A stretch of DNA of 64,000 nt from an uncultured bacterium (GCA_949283025.1 CASDRB010000012.1:62001-126000); one strand, 5' to 3'; positions 26,298 to 35,840 are shown, counted from the stretch's first letter. A program made the numbers and translations. The notes: generated from the letters alone by a model not told the origin.

Positions 26298-26326
26298 TTG
26301 CATTAAAAATCTCTAATATATAAAAT
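26298..26326 (+). promoter_or_regulatory. Promoter of the lipoprotein gene pair
   Basis: TTGCAT (26298-26303), 17-bp spacer, TAAAAT (26321-26326); an AAGGAGG SD follows just before the ATG at 26360. Divergent from the suf promoter. Confidence 0.6.
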
Positions 26327-26359
26327 ATTAACGCTATACAAATTAAGGAGGTCGCATTA

Positions 26360-28195
26360 ATGAAATACAATAAACTATCAATTTCAATAGTTTCTGCTTT
26401 CATTGCTGCATTAGGGTTAACTGCCTGTTCCAACGTGACTCCAAATGACAAATCAATTGTCACATTGACTGGTTATGATGGCAACCGCATTAATATTGAT
26501 GCCAACGCTATTTACAACAAATACAAAGTCACGGAAGACGGAATTTCCAGTTTTTACCAAGCAATTCTCGAAGTAATGATTCGTAATTACTTTGAAACAA
26601 GTGATGACGCCGAAGTCAAATCAAGCCTTGAGCAATTCAAAATATCTGCTAAAAACGACGTAGCCGCTGATAAAGAAGACGCTCGCGAAAAGGCTGAAAC
26701 TAACGATACAAGTTATGACACAGAGTGGGAAGCGATTTTAGAAGCTGCCGGCGTTGAAGATGAGGAAGGTTTATATCAAAAACACCTATACTCATATGAA
26801 AAAACCGAATACGAAGACAAGTATTTTGAAACAAACAAAGCTGCTTTAACCAGCGAATTCATTGGTTTCACTGATAATGGAGAAAGCGTTAAGGATGCCC
26901 ACCATGAATCAATGTATCCTTATCACATTCGTCATATATTAGTTAAAACCAGTGCTTCTGCAACAGATTATGTGACTGGCGAAATTACATCTGCTGAAGC
27001 TCAACGTTTAAATACTGTTTATGAAGCTTTAGCAAATGGTCGTAATACATTTGGCCAAGTTGCGTATAGCTGGAGCGAAGATACATCTGCTTCCACTTAT
27101 GGCGATGCTGGTATCATGACTACTACAACCAGCTTTGTTAATGAATTTAAATTAGGAATATACGCCTACGACTGCGTGTATGGTGTTGATGTAACTGGTA
27201 CTGCTAGTAAAACTGATAAATTAGGTTTAAATGGTTCCTATAACGAAGAAGAAAAAACTGTCAAACAAAAATTAGAAGATATTGGTTTAGCAACCGTTCC
27301 TTTTGCTGCATTTAAATTTTTAGGCGATAATTACGACAAGGAAAAATCAGATGCTGGTTTAACTGTCAATGATGGCGTTGCTAAATATTATCCACGTAAT
27401 ATCATTTGGAATAACTACTTAAATTTACACAATGTTTTTGTTATCACAGATGAGTCTATTGATGGATTAACTTATCAAAAACCAGCTGATGTTGTTCCAG
27501 GAAAAACTGGATTTAGAACAATTGATGCTTTAACTCCTATCGTTGGGGCTGGAACCCGCGTCTTAACCGATGAAGATGGACGTGTAATTATTGGTGTACG
27601 AAGTGAATATGGCATTCATTTTATGATTACAGAACGTACTCCATTTGAAATTTCTGGAACAATTTCTGGATATGTCAATGGATCTGAATATTCATACGAT
27701 AATACTACGATTAATGAATACTACACCACTTATAAACCTGGCGATCCACAATACCCACAAACAACTAGCGGTGTTGACAAAATTACATATGTTAATTTCA
27801 TGAAATCTGAAGAATCTACATATTCAAGCCGTGCAAAAACAGTAGAAGATTCTATCAAAGGTTTTGATGAGATGTATGACTATCGTATTTTTGAAGAATT
27901 AGTTTCAAATAAGCAAATCCAAATCAACGATGCAGAAGTTGCTGATGCAATCGATAGATACATTGTTCAAAAACGTCAATACAATGAATGGAATGCTGAC
28001 AAAACATTAAACGATTCATGGAATTCATATTTGGATAAAATTGCATTGCAATATGAAATTCGCGGCGTTGAAAATGGCGGCGATTTAAATAATTCGCAAC
28101 GATTAGTCAAAGTCACATGTGGTATTAATTTTGGAAATTACAATCCAAACGATCCATTGTGGAAAGAAGGAGGAGCTTGCTATTATGAAAAATAA
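26360..28195 (+). CDS. PrsA-like lipoprotein with parvulin-type peptidyl-prolyl isomerase domain
   Basis: 611-residue lipoprotein. Signal peptide with lipobox ALGLTAC gives Cys 23 as the lipid-modified residue. An SurA/PrsA-like helical N-terminal region follows (about 40-180). Then YHIRHILVKTSASATDY (about 198) opens a PpiC/parvulin domain; the RHILV core and, further on, GDAGIMTTTTSFVNEF match PrsA foldases. The C-terminal half (about 290-611) has an interrupted parvulin region and a further helical part. Twice the length of Bacillus PrsA (292 aa). Extracellular folding or quality control is inferred. Overlaps the next lipoprotein gene by 11 nt. Confidence 0.78.
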   Translation: MKYNKLSISIVSAFIAALGLTACSNVTPNDKSIVTLTGYDGNRINIDANAIYNKYKVTEDGISSFYQAILEVMIRNYFETSDDAEVKSSLEQFKISAKNDVAADKEDAREKAETNDTSYDTEWEAILEAAGVEDEEGLYQKHLYSYEKTEYEDKYFETNKAALTSEFIGFTDNGESVKDAHHESMYPYHIRHILVKTSASATDYVTGEITSAEAQRLNTVYEALANGRNTFGQVAYSWSEDTSASTYGDAGIMTTTTSFVNEFKLGIYAYDCVYGVDVTGTASKTDKLGLNGSYNEEEKTVKQKLEDIGLATVPFAAFKFLGDNYDKEKSDAGLTVNDGVAKYYPRNIIWNNYLNLHNVFVITDESIDGLTYQKPADVVPGKTGFRTIDALTPIVGAGTRVLTDEDGRVIIGVRSEYGIHFMITERTPFEISGTISGYVNGSEYSYDNTTINEYYTTYKPGDPQYPQTTSGVDKITYVNFMKSEESTYSSRAKTVEDSIKGFDEMYDYRIFEELVSNKQIQINDAEVADAIDRYIVQKRQYNEWNADKTLNDSWNSYLDKIALQYEIRGVENGGDLNNSQRLVKVTCGINFGNYNPNDPLWKEGGACYYEK

Positions 28196-29957
28196 ATTTC
28201 TCCCTTTATTACTTTTAACAACATTTGCACTAGGTGGTTGTGCAAACGAAATTCATACTTGGCCATCTGACTATGATGATCCATTAGTTGTTGATGCCGG
28301 TACTGATAAATTGAATTCGGATGTAGCAAATAACATTGCTAAAATTATTTACGACGCCAAATTGGATAGCGGTTCGGTTTCTACCGAAGTATTAAATGAA
28401 GTCTTATATCAAATTTCTGTTTCGATTTATGGTTCTTATGATGAATTAACTTCTCTTGACTTAACAACAAACAGTTCTGCGCTTGACGAATTTATCAATA
28501 ATCATAAAGTTTATTGGGTAGTCGACGAAGACGGCAATCGCGTTTCAGGAGAACACGAAAAAGAAGTTCAACGTTTAGATTTAACAATTAAACGAATTGA
28601 GGAACGTATTTGCGAAGCAATGTTTAATGAGGCTAGTGGTTCTTCATATCAACGCAATGGTTATTTTTATGAAACAGATTTCTTGATGTCATTAAGAAAT
28701 TCTGTTTATGATGTTGCAAACCCATTAGACGATGCAAACAAAGCTAAATTGCATGACAAGTATTTAATCGTGCCAGAATTAAAAGCTGAAGATGTCTTCA
28801 CATATGATGAATGGGACGATGTGAATGCATTACCTGGCTTATTAACTAAAGAATTTTATACTAGTTATATTAAATTAGTTCACATCCCAGAAATCTATCG
28901 TGATTTATTGGTTGAACAATATTTGTTTGATTCTAACTATGCTACTCTTGGTCGTGCGTATGCCCGTGAAGTCAATATTATTACTATTACTAAGCACGAT
29001 TCTGCACCTTTATTAGCCGAAAACTTGATGAATTCATACATTGATAATTACATCAATACAAGTGATGCTACATTGGCTAAAAGTGCAAGTTTTGACATCA
29101 TTAGTAAAGCTTGGCGTGGTTATGATGTTCCAACTGATACATTAGATTTTTCTAGCGATAATGAATATGTTAGAGCTGCTGCACTATTAAATGATGCTGG
29201 TGCTGTTGTAGGCACTTATGATAATACTGAAGGATTCATCGATAGCACTGTCAATTATTGGAAAGGTACTTCCTATGGTGATTTATACGAAAAATTAGGT
29301 AAAGTATATCGCGATCCTTTAAAGACAGATTCAACTATTGAAAATGAATTTACTAATAATGGCGAATATACAATCGCTCAAGGACTACAAACTAAAACTA
29401 ATGATATTAGAAAAGAAAATTACATTACCGATGGATGGCATATTCGCAATGGTGGCTTATCTACTTTAAATGAAACTATTCGCACACGCTTATTCAATAT
29501 CGGTGTTGCTAATGCTTTAGCACAAGGTGACGATTATCCTGATCGTTTTGACGCAAATGGTAATTATTCAATCCCTGAAGGTGAAAATAACTACGTTGCA
29601 AAAATTCATGGCCGTTATTATTTAAAACCTGTCACAACCGAACGTGTCGATGGCGATGAAAGATTAAACGATATGCTTTGGATTGATTCTAGCACTGGTA
29701 GTTATACCATTGTTGAAATCACTGAAGCTGTTTCATCATCAAGATTAGCGTTAAATAGCCCAACCAATTATGAACAAACTGATGGTTTTGAAAAAATGGA
29801 AACCATCGCACACGATGTTGCAAAAGAAATTGCTAAAAATGATTCTTATGTTACATTGTCAACTCAATATTGGTTAAAAGCAGCTTCAATTGCTTATCAC
29901 GATGATACTATTTATGAATATTTTGAAACAAATTATCCGGAATTATTTGAAGAATAA
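28185..29957 (+). CDS. Large lipoprotein of unknown function, partner of the PrsA-like protein
   Basis: 590-residue lipoprotein starting at ATG 28185 (AGAAGGAGGAG upstream), inside the last codons of the PrsA-like gene. Signal sequence LPLLLLTTFALGGCAN with lipobox LGGC. The body is acidic and largely helical with no family I recognise. Its first 80 mature residues (NNIAKIIYDAKLDSG ... SIYGSYDEL) resemble in pattern the helical N-terminal segment of the preceding protein, so a distant SurA-N/PrsA-like relationship is possible. Translational coupling suggests that the two act together on the outer face of the membrane. Function not assigned. Confidence 0.7.
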   Translation: MKNKFLPLLLLTTFALGGCANEIHTWPSDYDDPLVVDAGTDKLNSDVANNIAKIIYDAKLDSGSVSTEVLNEVLYQISVSIYGSYDELTSLDLTTNSSALDEFINNHKVYWVVDEDGNRVSGEHEKEVQRLDLTIKRIEERICEAMFNEASGSSYQRNGYFYETDFLMSLRNSVYDVANPLDDANKAKLHDKYLIVPELKAEDVFTYDEWDDVNALPGLLTKEFYTSYIKLVHIPEIYRDLLVEQYLFDSNYATLGRAYAREVNIITITKHDSAPLLAENLMNSYIDNYINTSDATLAKSASFDIISKAWRGYDVPTDTLDFSSDNEYVRAAALLNDAGAVVGTYDNTEGFIDSTVNYWKGTSYGDLYEKLGKVYRDPLKTDSTIENEFTNNGEYTIAQGLQTKTNDIRKENYITDGWHIRNGGLSTLNETIRTRLFNIGVANALAQGDDYPDRFDANGNYSIPEGENNYVAKIHGRYYLKPVTTERVDGDERLNDMLWIDSSTGSYTIVEITEAVSSSRLALNSPTNYEQTDGFEKMETIAHDVAKEIAKNDSYVTLSTQYWLKAASIAYHDDTIYEYFETNYPELFEE

Positions 29958-29984
29958 TTGTGCTAAATATTTAAAATAAAGATT

Positions 29985-30005
29985 AAGGAGCAAACGCTCC
30001 TTTTT
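29985..30005 (+). terminator. Terminator after the lipoprotein pair
   Basis: Hairpin AAGGAGC-AAAC-GCTCCTT followed by a T-run, about 28 nt after the stop codon. Confidence 0.85.
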
Positions 30006-30067
30006 CTTTTTATTTAAAATTAATATTACTAATACTATAATACTTATTAGGAAAGAAGGTGATTACA

Positions 30068-30481
30068 ATGCAAAAAAATTGTATCTTCTGCCAAATTGCT
30101 AACGGGGAAATCCCGTGTCATAAAATATTTGAAGACGATGATGTTTTAGCGTTTTTAGACATTTCTCAGGTAACGAAAGGCCATGCGTTAGTCATTTGCA
30201 AAGAACATTATGAGAATTTCTTATCTACCCCAAAAGATTTAGTTCATAAAGTAATGGATATTGCTCAAAGAGTGGGTCAAGTACAAATTCAAATGTTAGG
30301 GGCAAAGGGTGTCAATATAGTTTCAAATTGCTATGAAAACGCCGGCCAAAGTGTCATGCATTTCCATGTTCATGTAATACCTAGATATGGAAAAACCGAT
30401 TCATTCATATTAGAAATGAAAGATAATTCTAAAGAAAGTCTTAATTTACCAGCGATTGCTGATCAAATTAAACTTAAGTAG
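30068..30481 (+). CDS. hit: HIT-family nucleotide-binding protein
   Basis: 137 aa from the ATG at 30068, placed by AAGG 8 nt upstream (a GTG lies 9 nt earlier). The CIFCQIANGEIPCHKIFEDD N-terminus has the Zn-type Cys pair, and the HIT triad HFHVHV lies in QSVMHFHVHVIPRYG near residue 95. Purine nucleotide phosphoramidase/hydrolase activity is expected for the family. Its neighbour YhaM is convergent and shares the terminator; in Bacillus hit, prsA and yhaM are also near one another (prsA-yhaM region), which supports the PrsA call upstream. Confidence 0.94.
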   Translation: MQKNCIFCQIANGEIPCHKIFEDDDVLAFLDISQVTKGHALVICKEHYENFLSTPKDLVHKVMDIAQRVGQVQIQMLGAKGVNIVSNCYENAGQSVMHFHVHVIPRYGKTDSFILEMKDNSKESLNLPAIADQIKLK

Positions 30482-30491
30482 TCTTCAAAAA

Positions 30492-30518
30492 AAGAAGGGA
30501 TTCAACCCTTCTTATTTT
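30492..30518. terminator. Bidirectional terminator between hit and yhaM
   Basis: Stem AAGAAGGG / CCCTTCTT with 6-nt loop; T-rich on the plus side and A-rich (T-rich on minus) on the other. Confidence 0.85.
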
Positions 30519-31451
30519 TTATTTATTTTTATATAGTATTCTTCCATCTAAAGGGAATATTTTTGATGAATACTCACCATTTTTAACATCTTCCAGCGCT
30601 TTGTCCACAATTGCCATTTTAGAATCTAAATTATCAATCAAATTCAACAATATGGCTTCTTTTGTTTGAGGTAACACAGGCGATCCAAATTCATATTCGC
30701 CATGATGAGATAAAACCATATGTTTTAAAAGCATAGGGATTTCACTAGTAATATTAAATTTTAAAGCAACTTCATCAATAATTGCGCTCATTATCGTAAT
30801 GTGGCCAAGAAGTTTACCCTGCAAAGAATATTTGTAAGCTGTACCACTTTCGAATTCAATAGTTTTTCCAACGTCATGAAGCAAAATTCCACTGATTAAT
30901 AAGTCTTTATTTACATTTGAATAGTGTTTTGATAAATATTCACCTATTTCAGCCATTGAAATAGTGTGATACAATAAACCACTAGAAAAGTCATGATGAA
31001 CGCTTATTGCTGCTGGAAAAACAACAAAATCATTTCGATAAAGTTTAAAAATTTCGCTGACAATTTTTTTACAATCGACATCATTTATTGAATTGATAAA
31101 ATAATCCAATTTTTTTATAAGTTCATCAGGATTAACAGGGCATGGCTTTATAAATTTTGTTAAATCAATTTGATCATCCGCAATTGATTTTATCTCATCG
31201 ATATCTAGTTGCATAATCGATTTATAAGTTTCAACTCTACCACTAACTAATAAAACATTTCCAACAACACAATTGTTCAAATCATCCTCATTAATATTCC
31301 ATTTAACCCCATTTATTTGACCACTGGCGTCTTTAAAACCGATTCTTAAATATGGTTTACCATTAGAAGCAGTCGATTTAGTAAGCGATGAAACAAGCAA
31401 TTGTTCATTGATGTAAGTGTTTTCAACAAAGTCTTTAATCATTGTAGCCAT
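30519..31451 (-). CDS. yhaM: YhaM-type 3'-5' exoribonuclease
   Basis: 310-residue protein with an N-terminal OB-fold (about 1-95: QINGVKWNINEDD, NVLLVSGRVETYK) and a C-terminal HD domain with HTISMAEIGEYL near 165, LLISGILLHDVGKT near 190, and HMVLSHHGEYEFGSPVLP near 250. This is the YhaM/CBF1 arrangement that trims short RNA and DNA 3' ends. The first Met is uncertain (31460, 31451 or 31442); the chosen ATG overlaps recX by 17 nt. The position next to hit and the PrsA-like gene fits Bacillus synteny. Confidence 0.93.
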   Translation of the reverse strand: MATMIKDFVENTYINEQLLVSSLTKSTASNGKPYLRIGFKDASGQINGVKWNINEDDLNNCVVGNVLLVSGRVETYKSIMQLDIDEIKSIADDQIDLTKFIKPCPVNPDELIKKLDYFINSINDVDCKKIVSEIFKLYRNDFVVFPAAISVHHDFSSGLLYHTISMAEIGEYLSKHYSNVNKDLLISGILLHDVGKTIEFESGTAYKYSLQGKLLGHITIMSAIIDEVALKFNITSEIPMLLKHMVLSHHGEYEFGSPVLPQTKEAILLNLIDNLDSKMAIVDKALEDVKNGEYSSKIFPLDGRILYKNK

Positions 31452-32244
31452 AATATTCATCCCAAGCCTTTCTAATATAATTATATGAATAACCTTTTTG
31501 TTTTAAATATTTATATGCAGCTTCAAAACGTTTTTTATCTAAATCGTATTTATTACCGTTTTTAATAATCCAACGTTTTAAGGCGTCTTTTGTCTCTTTT
31601 AGATATAATTTATCATCGTTATCTTTTTTAAGCCAAATAAGCGATTTTAAAGCAATATCGTGAGTAAATCCTTTGCTTAATAAATGACGATATATTTTAT
31701 CTTTTTTTGTTTGATAAGAATAACGATTAAATTTTGACTGATCTTTAATAACTAGCTCTTTGGCTTTCTTTTGTTCTATGTCGTCAACAAAATCTATGTT
31801 TTCTATCAAACTTGAACTGATTCCTTTTTTTAATAAAGTTTCTTTAATTTTTATTTTTCCATCTAGTTTTTGATGGCCCATTTCAATTAAATCATTCATT
31901 AAAGTCTCATCATCAATTAGATGATACTTTTTTAAATAATCAATCGTTTGGTCTACTTGATGTTTAGAAGCTGATTTTTCATATAATTTTTGTCTAATTT
32001 TTAATTCCGATATACGAGTCTTATTAATAATTTTTAATGCATATTTCAAAAATTGTTCGCCACTAATAAAATCAACTATCGACCGATACTCATCGTCGCT
32101 AATTTTTTTATTTTTGTATAAATAAAAACGGGAAAAAGCATCATAAGAAAGATCAATTTTACTTTTATCATTAAAATAAACGACAATTTTATTTTTAAAA
32201 CGACGAATCGACGAAATAGTTTTACCAGTGTGATTTGACACCAC
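31435..32244 (-). CDS. recX: Regulatory protein RecX
   Basis: RecA-modulating protein built of repeated three-helix units. I place the start at a GTG (32244), because GGAGG lies 9 nt upstream; the frame further upstream lies inside the glycosyltransferase gene. 269 aa. Three RecX repeats can be followed: RISELKIRQKLYEKSASKHQ, KIKIKETLLKKGISSSLIEN and KDKIYRHLLSKGFTHDIALK, with a partial fourth at KKRFEAAYKYLKQKGYSYNY. Overlaps the glycosyltransferase by 23 nt and yhaM by 17 nt. It is 25 kb from recA. Confidence 0.92.
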   Translation of the reverse strand: MVSNHTGKTISSIRRFKNKIVVYFNDKSKIDLSYDAFSRFYLYKNKKISDDEYRSIVDFISGEQFLKYALKIINKTRISELKIRQKLYEKSASKHQVDQTIDYLKKYHLIDDETLMNDLIEMGHQKLDGKIKIKETLLKKGISSSLIENIDFVDDIEQKKAKELVIKDQSKFNRYSYQTKKDKIYRHLLSKGFTHDIALKSLIWLKKDNDDKLYLKETKDALKRWIIKNGNKYDLDKKRFEAAYKYLKQKGYSYNYIRKAWDEYYGYND

Positions 32245-33397
32245 GTAGGTATACCTCCATGATATTTTTATAAAAAGTTTCAATTGAATATTGTTCAATA
32301 ATTTTATAGGCATTATCTCTAATTAGCTGCCTTTGCTTTTCATCCATTGAAAAAACTTTATATGCTTTTTCAACAAAACTATGATTGTCAGTAAAGAAAA
32401 ATCCTGTTTCACTATCTTCTATGGTACCAGTTAGGTTATCATCAAATCTTGCTAATACTATCGCGCCAGAGGCCATTGCTTCCATAAAAGTAAGACCTTG
32501 AGTTTCAGTAATTGAAGCTGATGTATAAATGTTTGCCAAATGATAATATAAAGGTACTTTATTTGCTAAGACAGGCCCGACAAATATTACTTTATCTTTC
32601 AATTTTAATTTTGTTACTAAATCAATCAAATTTTGTTGATATGGTCCACCACCAACAACGACTAATTTGGTTTTAATGGATGGATACGTTTTAACAAATT
32701 CATTAAAACCAGCAATTGAAATATCCATTGACTTTTCTTTAGCTAATCTTCCCAATAAAAGGAAAACAAAAGTATCGTCGCCTATTTTTAATTCTTTTTT
32801 AATCTTTAAAAACTCATTTTGATTGATGTTTTCTTTTTTAAACAACGAAAAATCAATTCCAGTTGGAATAACGTTAATATAATCATCAGAACCATAATGT
32901 CGCAACATCTCTTTTGTTTTAATACTGGGAGTAATAAACTCGTCAGATTTTTTTGAAAGTGAAACCGAATAAGCTCTTATCGTTTTTTTAGCAATGCGAT
33001 CAAAATAACCGTGAGTCACTAAATAAGTGTAGTCTTCATATTGAGTATGATATGTATACACATATGGCACATTTAATTGTCTTGCTACTATCCTACCAAA
33101 CAACGCTACTGGCGCATCAGTTTGAATATGAATAATTTGAGGTTTAAATTCTTTTATGATGCGATAAGCTTTTGTATTATAAATCCATGTTCCACGATAT
33201 CCGTATAGTTTTTTTAAAACAAAACCAGGAATCATAATAATATTATCAACAAAATTAAATTTAGCCTCTTCCATGTTTAAAGTGACTAGCAAAACATCAT
33301 TACCATGATCTTTTAATGTGTTGACCAAATTATATGTAGAGGTGGCAACTCCATTAATTTGAGGCGGATATGTATCTGTAAAAATAGAAATTCGCAT
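32222..33397 (-). CDS. GT4-family glycosyltransferase, probably diacylglycerol glucosyltransferase
   Basis: 391-residue GT-B enzyme. N-terminal FTDTYPPQINGVATSTYNL, middle LNVPYVYTYHTQYEDYTYLV, and C-terminal GRLAKEKSMD plus the donor-site EX7E motif in ITETQGLTFMEAMASG (about residues 300-315). This pattern matches the 1,2-diacylglycerol 3-glucosyltransferases that make membrane glycolipids in Acholeplasma and cocci. Linked by TAATG to a flippase-like protein, a pairing that supports glycolipid or lipoteichoic-anchor synthesis. Acceptor and sugar are inferred. Confidence 0.85.
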   Translation of the reverse strand: MRISIFTDTYPPQINGVATSTYNLVNTLKDHGNDVLLVTLNMEEAKFNFVDNIIMIPGFVLKKLYGYRGTWIYNTKAYRIIKEFKPQIIHIQTDAPVALFGRIVARQLNVPYVYTYHTQYEDYTYLVTHGYFDRIAKKTIRAYSVSLSKKSDEFITPSIKTKEMLRHYGSDDYINVIPTGIDFSLFKKENINQNEFLKIKKELKIGDDTFVFLLLGRLAKEKSMDISIAGFNEFVKTYPSIKTKLVVVGGGPYQQNLIDLVTKLKLKDKVIFVGPVLANKVPLYYHLANIYTSASITETQGLTFMEAMASGAIVLARFDDNLTGTIEDSETGFFFTDNHSFVEKAYKVFSMDEKQRQLIRDNAYKIIEQYSIETFYKNIMEVYLRGVKSHW

Positions 33398-34848
33398 TAT
33401 AAATCATCCTCGTCGCCAACATCAATATCGTCCCATTCTGATAAGTTTAAAGGATTCACAACATCTGAATGTTTTTGATTTTGTTGTTCTTGTTTATGCC
33501 TTAAAAGTTCTTTTTCTTTTCTCCTATTTTCTTTTTCTTGCTTGTTTCTTATTTTTAAAGATGACAAAATAGCCGCTCTTGTTAAACGTGTAGTTTCATA
33601 AAGAGTGTCAGCAGATTCTTTTCTTTCAATATAAGTTTCGCGCTGCAACGCGACAAATGTTTTTCGAGATACGCCTTTGCGAATCACCTCTTCTTTTGGA
33701 GAACCGCGATAAAAAGCAGTGACAAATCCACCAACTAAAAGCGGTAAAGTAAATGTTAATGTACGCCAAATTAGTTGAGCGGCCGAAGTAATCGAAACTC
33801 CATCTAAATTAGTTCCATAATAGTTATTAAAAAGTTGGTTAAAGAAATATTCAGAAATGCCAGCACTCCCAGGAATAGGGATTAATCCAGTAACCATTTG
33901 ATGGAAATTAGAATAAAATACAGCATCCCAAAAAGATGACCAACTTATATCATATGTGGCACCCAAGGCTTTTCCAGCAAAACAAGGGACACAAAATGTT
34001 AATGTCATCGCCATTAAGTATAAAAATAAAACAAGCAATGTAAATGGAATGTTAGATAACAAGCGCTTCAATTCGATTTTAAAATTTTCAACTTGAACAC
34101 GCAAATTTTCACGTGCTTCATCGGGATTTTTAACTAATTTAATTTTGGCTAATAAAGAAATAATCGGTCCTAGAATAAAATGATGAAACTTCCTTGAATA
34201 AGACATCAACAATAAAATTGCAATAAAAGCAAGATTAAGTCCAAAACCAATTAAAATCAAAGGTAAAATTGGTAAAGATAAAGGGTGGCCATTAATAACG
34301 ATTGAATCTATTTCTAATGCGGGAATTTTTTCAATGACAATACTATTTTTGATTGATAAAGCCAATATTCCGTAGATGATAAGTGTAACTTGATAAATTA
34401 TTGAAGCCATAACCATAATTGATGCGCCTGCAGATATAGGTAAACCTTGCTTTTTATATGTATAAGCTTGCATAAATTGTCCGCCAGTAGCGCCAGGAGT
34501 TACACCATTATAAAATGTACCAATGTTATCTAATGCCACTGCTTGATGATAATGATATCTTCTAGTGTATAGTCGAGCAAAAGCTAAATAAACTAAAGCC
34601 CTAAATAGCATCGCTCCAACTACGCATCCAAGGCAAGCAAAAATCCATGGCCAGGAAACATTTTTAAAAGTTGCAAAAATGTTATCTTTATCAGTTGTAA
34701 ATGTAATGCCAACAGCCACACTTGTGAAAACTAAAACAACAACAATATTTAAAATGTATTTGATAAAAGATGATTTCTTTTTTGGGGAGTTGCTCTGTTT
34801 TTTTGATTCGTCTAATTCTTCGGGACTAATAATTTTACTTTCTTCCAT
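33397..34848 (-). CDS. Flippase-like polytopic membrane protein (lysylphosphatidylglycerol synthase TM / UPF0104 family)
   Basis: 483 aa with about 8 hydrophobic helices between residues 28 and 355. NIGTFYNGVTPGATGGQFMQAY near 107 and GLIPIPGSAGISEYFF near 330 are the conserved motifs of the UPF0104/MprF flippase domain. The C-terminal 100 residues are charged and cytoplasmic (RKEKELLRHKQEQQNQK, then an acidic end). No MprF aminoacyl-transferase domain is present. Partner of the GT4 enzyme downstream (1-nt overlap), probably translocating its lipid product; that is inference. Confidence 0.85.
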   Translation of the reverse strand: MEESKIISPEELDESKKQSNSPKKKSSFIKYILNIVVVLVFTSVAVGITFTTDKDNIFATFKNVSWPWIFACLGCVVGAMLFRALVYLAFARLYTRRYHYHQAVALDNIGTFYNGVTPGATGGQFMQAYTYKKQGLPISAGASIMVMASIIYQVTLIIYGILALSIKNSIVIEKIPALEIDSIVINGHPLSLPILPLILIGFGLNLAFIAILLLMSYSRKFHHFILGPIISLLAKIKLVKNPDEARENLRVQVENFKIELKRLLSNIPFTLLVLFLYLMAMTLTFCVPCFAGKALGATYDISWSSFWDAVFYSNFHQMVTGLIPIPGSAGISEYFFNQLFNNYYGTNLDGVSITSAAQLIWRTLTFTLPLLVGGFVTAFYRGSPKEEVIRKGVSRKTFVALQRETYIERKESADTLYETTRLTRAAILSSLKIRNKQEKENRRKEKELLRHKQEQQNQKHSDVVNPLNLSEWDDIDVGDEDDL

Positions 34849-34908
34849 ATCAAAAATAATTATACTTTATTTTTGTTATATTGCCATTTATTTATTATAT
34901 TTATTAAA

Positions 34909-35154
34909 TTACATTTTGATAGTTACAAACTCTCCATCATTAGTTTTTATGGTAATTAAATAAAAATGGCCATTTTGTTTCACATATTTTTTTAATTGTT
35001 TATACAAACTGCGCAAAATGTATATCAAATCCTCATTATTTAAATTAATATCATTACTAATCCACCGCCAAAATACTTTAGTTTTTATAACCGAATTAGG
35101 CAACCAAAAATTAATGTTTTTCTTTTTTGATTTATAAGAAATAGCGACTTTCAT
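34909..35154 (-). CDS. Small protein resembling the effector domain of the upstream XRE regulator
   Basis: 81 aa from the ATG at 35154, 1 nt after the regulator's stop. No family recognised directly, but it aligns by eye with the C-terminal part of the regulator: INFWLPNSVIKT against IRINLPIAVIKT, and FYLITIKTNDGEFVTIKM against GEILSIQTCDGDKVHIIVE. It is therefore probably a stand-alone copy of the same beta-strand/helix domain. SD is weak (GAG 4 nt before ATG), implying coupled translation with the regulator. Function unknown. Confidence 0.6.
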   Translation of the reverse strand: MKVAISYKSKKKNINFWLPNSVIKTKVFWRWISNDINLNNEDLIYILRSLYKQLKKYVKQNGHFYLITIKTNDGEFVTIKM

Positions 35155-35155
35155 G

Positions 35156-35644
35156 TTACTCGACGATGATGTGAACTTTATCACCATCACATGTTTGGAT
35201 TGATAAAATTTCGCCAATCACTCCTTCTTCAACCAATGCTAATAATTGTTTAAAATCAATATTTTTTAGTGCCTCGTTACCATTAAATACTTTATCGCTT
35301 CCACCAACATCTATTAATGTTTTAATAACAGCAATTGGTAAATTGATTCTAATTTTATCACCGCTAGTACTGTCAATGCTTATTTTAAACAACAATTTAT
35401 TCAAATCTTTTTTATCACTTTGTTCTACAATTAAGCCTTGTCGTGGAGGTTTTCCTAATAATTCGTCAATGCTTACATCGAAAATATCGGAAATTTTAAT
35501 TAATGTAGAAATATCGGGGTCAGTCAAATCGTTTTCCCATTTGCTGACAGCTTGAGGAGAAATATTTAATTTTTCTGCTAAATCATTTTGAGTCATGTCG
35601 TGTTGTTTTCTTAAATTTGATAATCTTGTTCCAAATGTTTCCAT
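35156..35644 (-). CDS. XRE regulator with C-terminal beta-strand domain
   Basis: 162 aa from ATG 35644 (AAGG 10 nt upstream). N-terminal HTH_3 domain (about 4-62) with DMTQNDLAEKLNISPQAVSK and WENDLTDPDISTLIKISDIF. The linker then leads to a C-terminal domain (about 85-162) with IRINLPIAVIKTLIDVGG and LSIQTCDGDKVHIIVE, similar in outline to the SHOCT/YvlB-like domains that follow XRE regulators in Firmicutes. Followed 1 nt later by the 81-residue relative of this C-terminal domain. The ligand is unknown. Confidence 0.82.
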   Translation of the reverse strand: METFGTRLSNLRKQHDMTQNDLAEKLNISPQAVSKWENDLTDPDISTLIKISDIFDVSIDELLGKPPRQGLIVEQSDKKDLNKLLFKISIDSTSGDKIRINLPIAVIKTLIDVGGSDKVFNGNEALKNIDFKQLLALVEEGVIGEILSIQTCDGDKVHIIVE

Positions 35645-35840
35645 ATTGTTTTTACCTTCCATGATAAAAAATTATAACTGGCGATACATATATTTTTAAA
35701 GCAGCAGAAAGTTGAAATACTAACTTATTAGTTGTTTTTTCTCTCAACCAAAAGTTTATTTTGGTATATCTTTTATATTTTATTAATAAAAACAATAGTA
35801 AAATATTTAAATTTGTTTAATGCTACAAATTAAATAAGTA

